This document shows, piece after piece, positions 25,101 to 32,585 of a stretch of 60,750 nt of DNA; within the stretch, counting starts at the first letter, position 1; each line of letters opens with the position of its first letter. The stretch comes from Streptomyces albospinus (lineage in GTDB: Bacteria > Actinomycetota > Actinomycetes > Streptomycetales > Streptomycetaceae), in the NCBI RefSeq assembly GCF_014648695.1, contig NZ_BMRP01000006.1:63494-124243 (forward strand). The letters run 5' to 3'. The notes beneath the pieces are model-generated. The model was given only the letters and a program-made list of their open reading frames with translations. It did no database searches and was not told where the DNA came from. Both the position numbers and the translations under genes were made by a program.

Positions 25101-27418
25101 CCACCGTCCACCTGCGCTGGCCCGGCAAGAAAATAATCGACCAGATCGTGCTGGCCGCGGCCGGCGGCATCTCCACCCGCCCCGAACAGATCCTGATCAA
25201 CTCCCCCTACGGGGCGGCCACCGCGGGCGTCGACGAGAACGGCCAGGCCCGCTTCGACCCGATCACCACCGACCGCCTCGACATCACCATCAGCAAGGTC
25301 AAGGAACTCACCCTCAACAACCCCGTCGCCGGCCAACCCCTGCAACTCCCGGTCGGTCTCAGCGAGATCTACATCCCCGCCCTCGACTCCTACCGCACCC
25401 CGCGCCCCGACCCCGGCAAACGCTTCTCCCTCGCCTGCGGCCAGGGCCCGATGCTCGCCGTCGACGGCACCCTGCACGCCACCAAGGCCAGCGGCTACGT
25501 CCGCGACCTCACCGATCGCCGCCCCATCACCGTCCGACTCTGCGCCGACGAGGCCCCCGACGGCCGTCTCCTCCTCCCCTCGGGCCGCCACCGCGTGGAG
25601 GCCGGCGACCAGGGCCCCCTGGCCCTGACGGACGTGGTGCTGGAGCGAGGGAAGGCCGGTACGGCGATCAAGGGGAGTACGGCCGGGACCGGGGACCGGG
25701 CCGCGGACTCGGCTCAGGCCGGGGACAGGGCCGGGGCCGGAGCCGGGGGATCCGCGGACGGAAGCTCCGCCGGTTCCCCGGCGGACCCCTCGTCCGCCAC
25801 CGATCCCGCACGTCCGGTCACCGCCAAGAAGTGGACGGGAGACCACCGCACCGTCACCATCGGCTCCGGCCAGGCCGCCTACCTCCAGATGCACGAGAAC
25901 GCCAACGACGGCTGGCACGCCACCCTCAACGGCCACGACCTGACCCCGCTCCGCCTGGACGGCTGGCAGCAGGCGTTCCTCGTCCCGGCCGGCGCCGGCG
26001 GCACCGTCGAACTCACCTACGCCCCGGCCACCCTCTACGACCTGGGCCTCATCGGCGGCGCGCTGGGCGTCGCCCTGCTCATCGCCGCCGCCCTCATCCG
26101 CCGCACCCCGCACACCCCACCGCCCGCCCCGCAACCACCGCACGACCCCTCCTGGGTCCTGGGTGCCCTCGCCCTGACCGCGGTGGTCGCCATGGCGGCC
26201 GGCCCGTACGCGGTGATCGTGCCGCTCCTGGCCCTGGCGGCTCGCTACCGGCCACACGTGCTGACACCCCTCGCCTTCGTGGCCATGCTCGGCGCCGGCA
26301 TCACCGCGGCCCTCGGCGCCGGCCACCCCGTCGCCGAACACACCGGAGCCTTCAGCACCACCGCCCAGGCCCTCGCCCTGCTCGCCCTGACAGCAGCCGT
26401 GGTAACGGTCCCGACCCCGTCAACCGCCTCGCACACACCCAGGCCACCAGTCGGGCCCGCCGGCACTGCGCCCGCCGCACCGTCTGCACCGTCTGCTCCG
26501 TCCGATCTGCCAGCGCCGTCTGCGCCGTCTGCACGGTCTGCACCATCAACGGTTCGTCCGCCGCTGCCGCGACGTGAGCGGGGCGGAGAGGCGAGGACGG
26601 ATGGGGACGTGGATGGGGATGGGGACGTGGGTGCGGGTGCCGATGGGTGGGCGGGGGCGCCCGACGGCAGCCCTGACGGCCAATTGCCCGGCACATCAAG
26701 CGAGTTGGGTGAGTTGGGAGAGTTGGGCGGATCAGGTGGGTTGGGCAGGTTGGCCGGATGGGGCGGCCTGAGCGGACCGAGTGGATCGGGCGCGGCAGCG
26801 AACGGTGGCCCCGGAAGCGCTCCGGGAGCCGCCGCACAGACCGGCGGGCCAGTCGACCGGCCGACCCACGCATCCTCGACTGGCCCGTCCCCCCGCCCCT
26901 CTCCACGTCCACCTGCTACGGCTGCTGCCAGTCCTGACGGTCCCTCAACCACCTCCCCTACGGGTCCGCCCGCCGGCCCGACCGCCCGCGCCGGGCGTCC
27001 GATCTCGGCCCGCGGGCGAACTCCCGGCGCCGGCCCCTCCTGGGCCGCCCCGTACCAGCGCCCCGCCCCGGGGCCTGACTCCGCCCCGTCCCCCGGCCCG
27101 AACCCGGCGCCCGGCCCCACCCCCGGGCCCGGCAACACGAACCGGAACGGAACCACGAACCGGAAGGGCACCACGAACCGCAAATGGAACCGGAGCGGAA
27201 ATGCGAACGGGAACGCGCATCGCAACGCGAGCGCCAACGGCAAGGCGGACCGGAACGGGAACGCGAGCACAAACAGGAAAAACGGGGACAGGAGCCGGAA
27301 CGGGGACCGGAACGGGGACCGGAACAGAAGCCGGAACAGGAACGGGGACAGGAACGGGCCGGGTCGTCCGACAGACCCCGCACGACCGGCCGACAACGGG
27401 GAGGACACCGCCCGATGA
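22115..27418 (+). CDS. AftD-like alpha-(1->3)-arabinofuranosyltransferase, GT-C, with carbohydrate-binding domains
   Basis: A 1767-aa multi-TM protein resembling mycobacterial AftD, which adds arabinofuranose from decaprenyl-phospho-arabinose on the outer face. The N-terminal GT-C region (about 37-420) has the loop MTFETKLGVTTDPWAFLGD and many TM helices. Two discoidin/F5-8C-like modules follow near 766 (VNAFDGNPDTAWAEG) and 980 (LVDGDLTTAWIAGD). Further TM helices sit at about 1311-1430. The last 330 residues are low complexity, ending in an Asn/Arg/Gly-rich repeat. ATG 22115 overlaps the methyltransferase stop. A 40-bp inverted-repeat element lies in frame at 22557-22596. Confidence 0.88.
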   Translation: MTQTLKMSLSPGTPDAGGNPATAPAPPPGGPRRRRRLLAFWAAVLAGFLAPAPGRMTFETKLGVTTDPWAFLGDLGQLWHDRAGFGGIADQYFGYAFPTLPYYGLTHLVHLPIWIAERLWMSLIVTAAFWGALRLAERLRFGTPLPLSGGAPRGSWGSAPTLAAACYALWPTFTLVIGSTSAAALPGALLPWVLLPLTDPRTGARIAATRSALLIPFMGGVNAASTLASLLPALLYLLSRTGRRRRALLAWWLPGVVLATAWWVVPLLLLGIHGENFMPFIEQADTTTGTMSATEMLRGAGNWVGYLNFGKPWLPAGWTLTANALAVLGSALAAALGLAGLARRNLPERRWLLLTTLTVALIALAGYGGALGGPVHGVWQDWLNGWLRPFRNIYKFTPGLALALALGLAHLLGSARRPGPERHRARGLPGRRILPAAVALLVLPALALPYLNGTVLQPGAFTQLPAYWRQTAGWLAAHTPHSRALVVPATAHGIYTWGSPIDEPLDVLARSPWAQRDFVPFGTPGSRRALDAVEQALLTGAEVPGLRDYLDRAGIHDVVVRNDLDPDQIGYVPPRTVTRTLEASGYRKVAAFGPLTTSGRIPAEAPVQIQGLYPRQRSVEIYRPQGIPEPGPVTAKAVAGTAQLSGGPESLLQLSADPTLRDRPTVLTGDRHPGLGTPPLQLTADGLRRADTRFGLVNSNTSYTYTADERNHPDSVQDPGRPPRQILPTTGIEHQTTAVLRGAASVTASTSGNWLFHLPQYDPVNAFDGNPDTAWAEGSAGNPVGQWIRIAFTQPTDIPTTLSVTPLPGDGLRAAPTSVRIQTDRGSADSPLRPDGTRQQIAAPPGKATWLKLTILGSQTPRAGLSGAGFSEISIPGVQVTRLLQLPTDATASDSPSQTVSLHRGSDPGGLSPVSAEVGLHRQFLTDRSSSYTVTGKALAVPGPELDHLLDRIAPDQKDRITATADSTSFGFGQSLSPRNLVDGDLTTAWIAGDRPTVHLRWPGKKIIDQIVLAAAGGISTRPEQILINSPYGAATAGVDENGQARFDPITTDRLDITISKVKELTLNNPVAGQPLQLPVGLSEIYIPALDSYRTPRPDPGKRFSLACGQGPMLAVDGTLHATKASGYVRDLTDRRPITVRLCADEAPDGRLLLPSGRHRVEAGDQGPLALTDVVLERGKAGTAIKGSTAGTGDRAADSAQAGDRAGAGAGGSADGSSAGSPADPSSATDPARPVTAKKWTGDHRTVTIGSGQAAYLQMHENANDGWHATLNGHDLTPLRLDGWQQAFLVPAGAGGTVELTYAPATLYDLGLIGGALGVALLIAAALIRRTPHTPPPAPQPPHDPSWVLGALALTAVVAMAAGPYAVIVPLLALAARYRPHVLTPLAFVAMLGAGITAALGAGHPVAEHTGAFSTTAQALALLALTAAVVTVPTPSTASHTPRPPVGPAGTAPAAPSAPSAPSDLPAPSAPSARSAPSTVRPPLPRRERGGEARTDGDVDGDGDVGAGADGWAGAPDGSPDGQLPGTSSELGELGELGGSGGLGRLAGWGGLSGPSGSGAAANGGPGSAPGAAAQTGGPVDRPTHASSTGPSPRPSPRPPATAAASPDGPSTTSPTGPPAGPTARAGRPISARGRTPGAGPSWAAPYQRPAPGPDSAPSPGPNPAPGPTPGPGNTNRNGTTNRKGTTNRKWNRSGNANGNAHRNASANGKADRNGNASTNRKNGDRSRNGDRNGDRNRSRNRNGDRNGPGRPTDPARPADNGEDTAR
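22557..22596. repeat. 40-bp hairpin element inserted in frame in the AftD-like gene
   Basis: GTGGGGGTGCCCCCAG (22557-22572) faces CTGGGGGAGTGCCCCCAC (22579-22596) across AGGTAG, giving two nested 7-bp G/C stems. It looks like the small dispersed palindromes common in Streptomyces genomes (from memory). It encodes a short Gly/Ser-rich loop between helices. Confidence 0.7.
27130..27360 (+). repeat. Asn/Arg/Gly-coding degenerate repeat at the AftD-like C-terminus
   Basis: Runs of 6-15-nt units (AACCGGAAC, GGGGACCGG types) code for an Asn-Arg-Asn-Gly-Asp-rich basic tail of about 75 residues. Adenine content is much higher than in neighbouring sequence. Confidence 0.8.
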
Positions 27419-29172
27419 CCGCACTGCAACCGGCCCCGCACGACCCACCCAGCGCCCTGCCCGACGACCCCGGCTGCGCCCCGTCCGACGTCACACACAA
27501 CGACCCGCCCGGTGAGCCGTCCAGCAGTCCCTCCGCCTCGCCCTCCGAGCCCCCGCACGCCCCGCTCCGTACCCCCGCCGGGCTCTCCCCCGCCCCCGGC
27601 CTTCCCACCCCCCAACCCGCCATCGCCCATGTCCCCTTCCCCGTGGTCGACGAGATCTCCCGGCACTGCCTGGCCGACGGCGAACCGGAGACCGTACACA
27701 TCGAGGTGCATCTCCCCGGCCGGATCGATCACGGCCGGCTGCGTACCGCGTTCCACCAGGCGCTCGCCCGGCATCCCCGCATCCTCATGCGCCAGGCCCC
27801 GGCCCGCTGGTGGCACCGCCACTACACCTGGCAGCTCACCGCCACCCCCGACGTCGACCCGGTCGCCTTCCCCCCTCCGGACCCCGACGCCCTCGAACAC
27901 GCCCGGGCACGCGCCCTGGCCCACTGCCCGCCCCTGCACCTCTCGCCGCCCGTACGCCTGGAGGTCGTCGAGCACACCGCACAACCGGGCGCGACGGCCG
28001 GCACCGTGCTGCTCCTCACCATCAACCACACCGCGCTGGACGGCCCGGCCTGCCTCCGCGTACTCGCCACCACCGCCGAGCTGTACGGCGGCGCCGACAA
28101 CTCCCCCGCCCCACCCCCCGTACGCACACCCGGCCCCACTACACACCACCCCACCCCCGACGACGACATACCGCCGCCCCCAGGCCCCACCCACCCCCTG
28201 ACCCGCCCCGCCCGCATAACCCCCGACCACACCAACACCACCAGCACCAGCACCAGCACCGACACCGACACCGACAATGGCAATGGCAATGGCAATGGCA
28301 ATGGCAATGGCTATGGCGCCAACGGCGGCACCGTTAACGGCACCAGCAACGGCATGCTGCTCATCGAACTCCCCGTCCCGGCCCGTCCGCCACGCACCGC
28401 CGACGGCCCGCCCGACGCCCCGCCCCCGTACACGGTCAACGACCAACTCCTGGTCGCCACCCACCTGATGACGGCCCGCTGGAACCGGCTGCACGGCCGC
28501 CGCACCGCCCCGGTCGTCGTCACCATGCCCGTCGACGACCGGCCACGCGGTACCGATATGCCCATCGGCAACGGCACCAGACTGGTCTCCGTCGGCTTCG
28601 GACCGGACGCCGGACACCGCGACACCGGACACCGGGACGCCGGACACGGGAACGCCGGACACCGGGACGCCGCGCTCCTCACCGCCGACCCGCCCGACCC
28701 GGCCGCGGTGTCCCGCCTGCTGCGCCATACGGCCGCCCGTACCCGCGCCCTGAAGTCCGCACCCGGCTCCCAACTAGGGCTGTCGGGCACCATTTTGACC
28801 ACCCCCGCACTCCCCGTCGGCCTACGCGGCGCCCTCACCCGCACACTCCGCTCCGCCGCCGCCCCCTGGACGTCGACCACGCTCCTCTCCAACATCGGCC
28901 GCATCCCCTACCCACTGGACTTCGGCGACGCCGGCCGGGCAACCGCCGTATGGTTCTCCGCCCCCGCCCGTATGCCCCGTGGACTGACCGTCACCACCGT
29001 CTCGGTCGGCAACCGGATCCAACTGGCGCTGCGCTGGTCCCACGCCCTCCTCGACACTCCGGCCGCCACCCGCCTGGCCGCCCTCTTCCGTTCCTCCCTC
29101 GCCGCCACTGCCTGGCCCACGCCCCCCACTCCCGCACCGCCCCCGACCGCGCCCGAAGGAGGCGCCCGATGA
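27415..29172 (+). CDS. Condensation-domain (PapA-like) acyltransferase
   Basis: A 585-aa protein of the CoA-dependent acyltransferase/NRPS condensation superfamily. The catalytic motif appears as NHTALDG at about 203-209 (HHxxxDG with the first His replaced by Asn; the catalytic second His, 204, is kept). A structural LLSNIGRIPYPLDFG segment near the C-terminus matches the DFGWG-like region. An 80-residue Pro-rich leader precedes it, and a simple-sequence stretch (Thr-Ser, Thr-Asp, Asn-Gly dipeptides) lies at 275-300. ATG 27415 overlaps the AftD stop (ATGA). By analogy with PapA proteins it could acylate the glycan or glycolipid made by the neighbours. Confidence 0.78.
   Translation: MTALQPAPHDPPSALPDDPGCAPSDVTHNDPPGEPSSSPSASPSEPPHAPLRTPAGLSPAPGLPTPQPAIAHVPFPVVDEISRHCLADGEPETVHIEVHLPGRIDHGRLRTAFHQALARHPRILMRQAPARWWHRHYTWQLTATPDVDPVAFPPPDPDALEHARARALAHCPPLHLSPPVRLEVVEHTAQPGATAGTVLLLTINHTALDGPACLRVLATTAELYGGADNSPAPPPVRTPGPTTHHPTPDDDIPPPPGPTHPLTRPARITPDHTNTTSTSTSTDTDTDNGNGNGNGNGNGYGANGGTVNGTSNGMLLIELPVPARPPRTADGPPDAPPPYTVNDQLLVATHLMTARWNRLHGRRTAPVVVTMPVDDRPRGTDMPIGNGTRLVSVGFGPDAGHRDTGHRDAGHGNAGHRDAALLTADPPDPAAVSRLLRHTAARTRALKSAPGSQLGLSGTILTTPALPVGLRGALTRTLRSAAAPWTSTTLLSNIGRIPYPLDFGDAGRATAVWFSAPARMPRGLTVTTVSVGNRIQLALRWSHALLDTPAATRLAALFRSSLAATAWPTPPTPAPPPTAPEGGAR
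28236..28312 (+). repeat. Hexanucleotide microsatellites inside the acyltransferase gene
   Basis: Three successive 6-nt arrays: ACCAGC (coding Thr-Ser), ACCGAC (Thr-Asp) and AATGGC (Asn-Gly, five copies). The 6-nt unit keeps the frame, so copy number can vary without loss of the protein. Confidence 0.9.
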
Positions 29173-29990
29173 CCCCGCCACCCCCCACCACCCGCACCGC
29201 CCCCTCCACCCCCTCCGCTCCGACCACCTCCCATCCCCCCTCCGGACTGCGGGACTTCTACGAGAACCCCTCCGTCCCGGTCGCCTCCGGCGACGCCCGG
29301 AGCCGACGGCAGGCGCTGCTACTGGCGCGCGCCCTGGGCCCCGTACGAGCGGGGCAGCCACCCGCCACCGTCCTGGACATCGGCTGCGGCGACGGCACCG
29401 CAGCCGCCACCGCGGCGGCGCCCCTCGCCGGCCACCGCATCATCGGCGTCGACTGGTCCCAGGACGCGCTCCGCCGCGCCGCGACCCGCATTCCCACCGT
29501 CGTACGCGGCGAACTCACCGACGGAGGGCTTCCGTTCGCGACCGGGTCCGCCGACGCCGTGCTCTTCAGCGAGGTCATCGAGCACCTCGTCGACCCCGAC
29601 GCCGCCCTGGACGAACTCCGCCGAGTACTCCGCCCGGGCGGGCACCTGATGCTCTCCACCCCCAACCTCGCCGCCTGGTTCAACCGCGGCCTCCTCCTCG
29701 CCGGCGTCCAGCCCGTCTTCTCGGAGGTGAGCCTGCGCGCGATCCACGGCCGCCCCGGCACCCAGGTCGTCGGCCACCTCCGCCTCTACACCGCCCGCGC
29801 GCTACGCGGCTTCCTCACCGCCTCCGGCTTCGACGTCATACGCATCGCGGGCGCCCCCTACCACGATGTCCCGCGCCCCCTACGCCCGTTGGACCGCGCC
29901 GCCTGCCACATCCCACCCCTCGCCTCCATCCTCCTCGCCCACGCCCGCCGAGCCCCCGCACCCTCACCCTCGCCACGCAAAGTGAGATAG
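29169..29990 (+). CDS. SAM-dependent methyltransferase (class I), second of the glycan locus
   Basis: A 273-aa Methyltransf_11/23-type enzyme: motif I VLDIGCGDGTAA near residue 68, GVDWSQDALRRA, then LPFATGSADAVLFSEVIEHLVDP and LRRVLRPGGHLMLSTPN. A Thr/Pro-rich leader of 25 residues precedes it. ATG 29169 overlaps the acyltransferase stop (ATGA). It ends the coupled run that begins with GT4. Confidence 0.92.
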   Translation: MTPPPPTTRTAPSTPSAPTTSHPPSGLRDFYENPSVPVASGDARSRRQALLLARALGPVRAGQPPATVLDIGCGDGTAAATAAAPLAGHRIIGVDWSQDALRRAATRIPTVVRGELTDGGLPFATGSADAVLFSEVIEHLVDPDAALDELRRVLRPGGHLMLSTPNLAAWFNRGLLLAGVQPVFSEVSLRAIHGRPGTQVVGHLRLYTARALRGFLTASGFDVIRIAGAPYHDVPRPLRPLDRAACHIPPLASILLAHARRAPAPSPSPRKVR

Positions 29991-29999
29991 CCTGGGAAC

Positions 30000-30018
30000 C
30001 GATTACTCTCCGTAATCG
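30000..30018. promoter_or_regulatory. Inverted repeat with GTAATCG half-sites
   Basis: CGATTAC-TCTCC-GTAATCG, 7-bp perfect arms, 5-bp spacer, 10 bp after the methyltransferase stop. The half-site is the same as in the GTAATCGATTAC operators of the rbs locus but with a spacer and opposite order. Probably a regulatory site; a short terminator stem is the alternative. Confidence 0.5.
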
Positions 30019-30295
30019 TTGCCGGAGTAAGAGGAGGCCCCACAAGGCAAGGCCACAACCCGCGATCCCCCCCAAAGCACAGAGCCAGAAACCCCAAACC
30101 CAAACCCCCAAGACACAGGCTCCCAAGCCCCGGCCCCCGGCCCCCGGCCCCCGGCCCCCGGCCCCCGACAGCCAAGGCACAGCGCACCCAACGCACGCAG
30201 GGGCACAGCCAACAGGCCCCACAGGCCCCAAGCCCCCGGGCCGAAGGCCCAGCAGGCGAACGCACCAGGCCCAACGCGCCAAGCGCAGCACACAC

Positions 30296-30363
30296 CGCAC
30301 GTGCCGCACACCGCACACCGCACACCGCACACCGCACACCGCACACCGCACACCGCACACCGC
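30296..30363. repeat. Heptamer array (ACACCGC)n
   Basis: About nine near-perfect 7-nt units ACACCGC. It follows a CGGCCCC-type heptamer array at 30128-30167 in the same gap. Confidence 0.9.
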
Positions 30364-30536
30364 ACAAGCAGCAAAGGCCGAATCCCGGAGAGCTACCGAG
30401 CTGGAGCGCCACGAAACCGGCCAACTACCGAGCCGGCGAGCCGAAGACAAGCGAAGAGGAAAGAAGCAAAAGAAGCGAAGCCAAGCCAAGAGAAGCCAAG
30501 CGAAGAGAAGAGAAGCCAAGAGAAGGGAGTGGAGCG

Positions 30537-31793
30537 ATGCTCTGGTGGGGCGTGGCATCCGCGCTGCTCGCCAACGTCCTGTACAGCACGGGCTTCGTGC
30601 TGGAGAAGCGTGCCCTGTCGGGGCTGCCCGCCCTCAGCACCCGCCAGCCCGCCCGGGTTGTCCGCCACCTCCTCAGCAGCCCTCTGTGGATCGGCGGCTC
30701 ACTCGCCCTCGCCGCCGGCTTCGCCGCCCAACTCGCCGTCTACCGCACCCTCCCCATAGCCGCCGCACAAGGCATCTTCGTCTCGGGTCTGGTCCTGCTG
30801 CTGCTTCTGTCCTCGGTCGTGCTGGGCGAGCGAACCAGCGGTCGGGAGCGGCAGAGCATCGTGGCGATCCTGGTCGCGCTGGTGATGGTCGTCGCCTCGT
30901 TACAGGGCCACGATGCGCAGGCCATCGCCCGGACGGCACCGCCCGCGACACTGCTCGCCATAGCCGTGCCGTCGCTGGGCGCGGGGCTGCTGCTGTACCG
31001 CTCCGCCGAGCGCCGGGCGCGGCGCCGGCATCGCCTGCCGACCGCGGGCGTCCCCTACGGGGTGGCGGTCGGGCTGCTCTACGGGGTCAGCTCGCTCGCC
31101 ATCAAGGGCGTGTCCGGGCTGCTCAGCGCCCACAACATCCCGGCCGCGGTCGGAGCGCTCTTCAGGTCGCCGTATCCGTATCTGCTGCTCTTCACCGGAG
31201 CGACGGGGCTGATTCTGTCGCAGACGGCCCTGCAACGCTGCCGCGCCTCGGTCATCGTGCCCGTCTGCTCCACCGTGACCTGCGTCTTCACCGTCGCCTG
31301 CGGCACGGTCACCTTCGGCGAGCCGCTGCCCGCCAACCCCGTCCGGCTGGCATTACGGCTGGGCGGCACCGTCGTTGCGCTATCCGTTCTCCTCGCCCTG
31401 CCCCGTCACGACACCAGCACCTCGATCGGTCACAGCAGCGACGCCTCGCCCGGTCATGACACCAGCACCTCGACCAGCCACGCCGTGGGCACCCCGACCA
31501 GCCACACCGTGGACACTCCGACCAACCACACCGTGGACACCCCGACCGGCCACGCCGCGGGCGACTCGACCGGCCACGCCGCGGGCGACTCGACCAGCCG
31601 CACCGTTGGCGACTCGACCGGTCTTGGCGTGGGCGCCTCGACCGGCCATGGCGCCAGCACTTCGGCCGCCTTTGCCGCCCCGCCGACTGCCGCCGCCTCC
31701 CCGCGCCCTTCGGAAGCACCGGGGGCGGCGATCGGTCGTACCGGGCGTCACACGGTCTCGACCCGCAATCCCCCGCCAAGACAACGGAGTTGA
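30537..31793 (+). CDS. EamA/DMT-type multi-TM membrane transporter with repeat tail
   Basis: A 418-aa membrane protein with about 9-10 hydrophobic helices in the first 290 residues, including LYSTGFVLEKRALSGLPAL and an internal repeat around GERTSGRE and GEPLPANP, as in the drug/metabolite transporter superfamily. Substrate unknown. After residue 290 the sequence becomes an extramembrane tail made of 8-residue repeats (SHTVDTPT, GHAAGDST), coded by a 24-nt tandem repeat. ATG 30537 follows GGGAG. The Trm112-like gene starts 3 bp after its stop. Confidence 0.82.
   Translation: MLWWGVASALLANVLYSTGFVLEKRALSGLPALSTRQPARVVRHLLSSPLWIGGSLALAAGFAAQLAVYRTLPIAAAQGIFVSGLVLLLLLSSVVLGERTSGRERQSIVAILVALVMVVASLQGHDAQAIARTAPPATLLAIAVPSLGAGLLLYRSAERRARRRHRLPTAGVPYGVAVGLLYGVSSLAIKGVSGLLSAHNIPAAVGALFRSPYPYLLLFTGATGLILSQTALQRCRASVIVPVCSTVTCVFTVACGTVTFGEPLPANPVRLALRLGGTVVALSVLLALPRHDTSTSIGHSSDASPGHDTSTSTSHAVGTPTSHTVDTPTNHTVDTPTGHAAGDSTGHAAGDSTSRTVGDSTGLGVGASTGHGASTSAAFAAPPTAAASPRPSEAPGAAIGRTGRHTVSTRNPPPRQRS
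31434..31662 (+). repeat. 24-bp tandem repeat in the DMT gene 3' end
   Basis: About nine degenerate copies of a 24-nt unit (CACACCGTGGACACCCCGACC core) coding for eight-residue Thr/Ser/His/Asp units. The frame is preserved. Confidence 0.85.
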
Positions 31794-31796
31794 GCC

Positions 31797-32585
31797 ATGA
31801 AGCACGATGATCCGCTGCTGAAGATTCTTGCCTGCCCGATCGACAAAGGGCCACTCTGCCTCCTTGCGCCGGACGACGCCCTCTACAACCCGCGGCTGCG
31901 GCGCCGATACCCGATCCTCGACGGCATCCCCCAACTCCTTCCGTCTTCCGGTGTGCAGCTCACCGACGCCGAACATGAGCATGTGCTGCGGCAGATCGCG
32001 GAGGAGCGCGCGGGCTTCGAGGGGAGTGCGGGGTTCGAGGCGGACCCAGGGTGGGAGGAGAGTACGGGGTTCGAGGAGGGCGCGGCTTACGACGCGGGGG
32101 CGGCTTACGGGGATGACGGGGACCCCGAGGGTGACAGCGGCTCCGAGGGCGCACCGGCCTCTGACGGCGACGGGGACTCCGAGCGGGACGTGGTGCGTGC
32201 CGGCCATCCCACGGATGAGGCTGCCGGTATCGGGCATCCGGAGGCAGCGGCGGTCAGGGGCCGGGCCGGCCTCCCGCCCGACGAGCACCGCGGTCAGGCA
32301 GTCCGCGCCGCCGACGGCGGTCGCCCCGGCGCTCCCGCGGGCACTCCTGCCCGTACGGACCCTGCCGCTCCCGCCCACGACAATGCCGCGACCCCTGGTG
32401 CCCCTGGTAGCTCTGGTACCCCTGATGCCCCTGATGCCCCGGGTCTCACGGCTTCCCGCACCCACGCCGTCTCGCCCGGAACCTCTCCCGGAACCTCCCT
32501 CGGAACCGCCGCTCCCAGCGACCCCACCGTGCCCGTCGCCCCGGCCGGTGCCTCCGCCCCCGTGGACTCGGAGGCGGCGTCGTGA
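31797..32585 (+). CDS. Trm112-like protein with long disordered C-terminus
   Basis: A 262-aa protein whose first 55 residues match the bacterial Trm112/YcaR domain: LLKILACPIDKGPL and RRRYPILDGIPQLLP. The second cysteine pair of zinc-binding Trm112 is absent, as in many bacterial members. Normal length is 60-70 aa; here about 200 extra residues are acidic then Ala/Pro-rich, without predicted structure. Trm112 proteins commonly act as small partners of methyltransferases, and the next gene, translationally coupled by GTGA, is an FkbM methyltransferase. Confidence 0.85.
   Translation: MKHDDPLLKILACPIDKGPLCLLAPDDALYNPRLRRRYPILDGIPQLLPSSGVQLTDAEHEHVLRQIAEERAGFEGSAGFEADPGWEESTGFEEGAAYDAGAAYGDDGDPEGDSGSEGAPASDGDGDSERDVVRAGHPTDEAAGIGHPEAAAVRGRAGLPPDEHRGQAVRAADGGRPGAPAGTPARTDPAAPAHDNAATPGAPGSSGTPDAPDAPGLTASRTHAVSPGTSPGTSLGTAAPSDPTVPVAPAGASAPVDSEAAS

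Larger units (their letters stand above)
29991..30536. other. 546-bp non-coding region with repeats and a T-free purine-rich leader
   Basis: Contains an inverted repeat at 30000-30018, a CGGCCCC-type heptamer array (about 30128-30167), an ACACCGC heptamer array (about 30296-30363) and an A/G-rich, T-free stretch from about 30438 to the next start codon. Open frames with Cys-rich or Arg-rich products here are translations of the repeats, not genes. Confidence 0.75.

Noticed and set aside
30003..30374. Cys-rich minus-strand frame with CAVCGVR repeats
   Set aside because: Looks like a metal-binding protein but is a translation of the ACACCGC heptamer array in a non-coding region.
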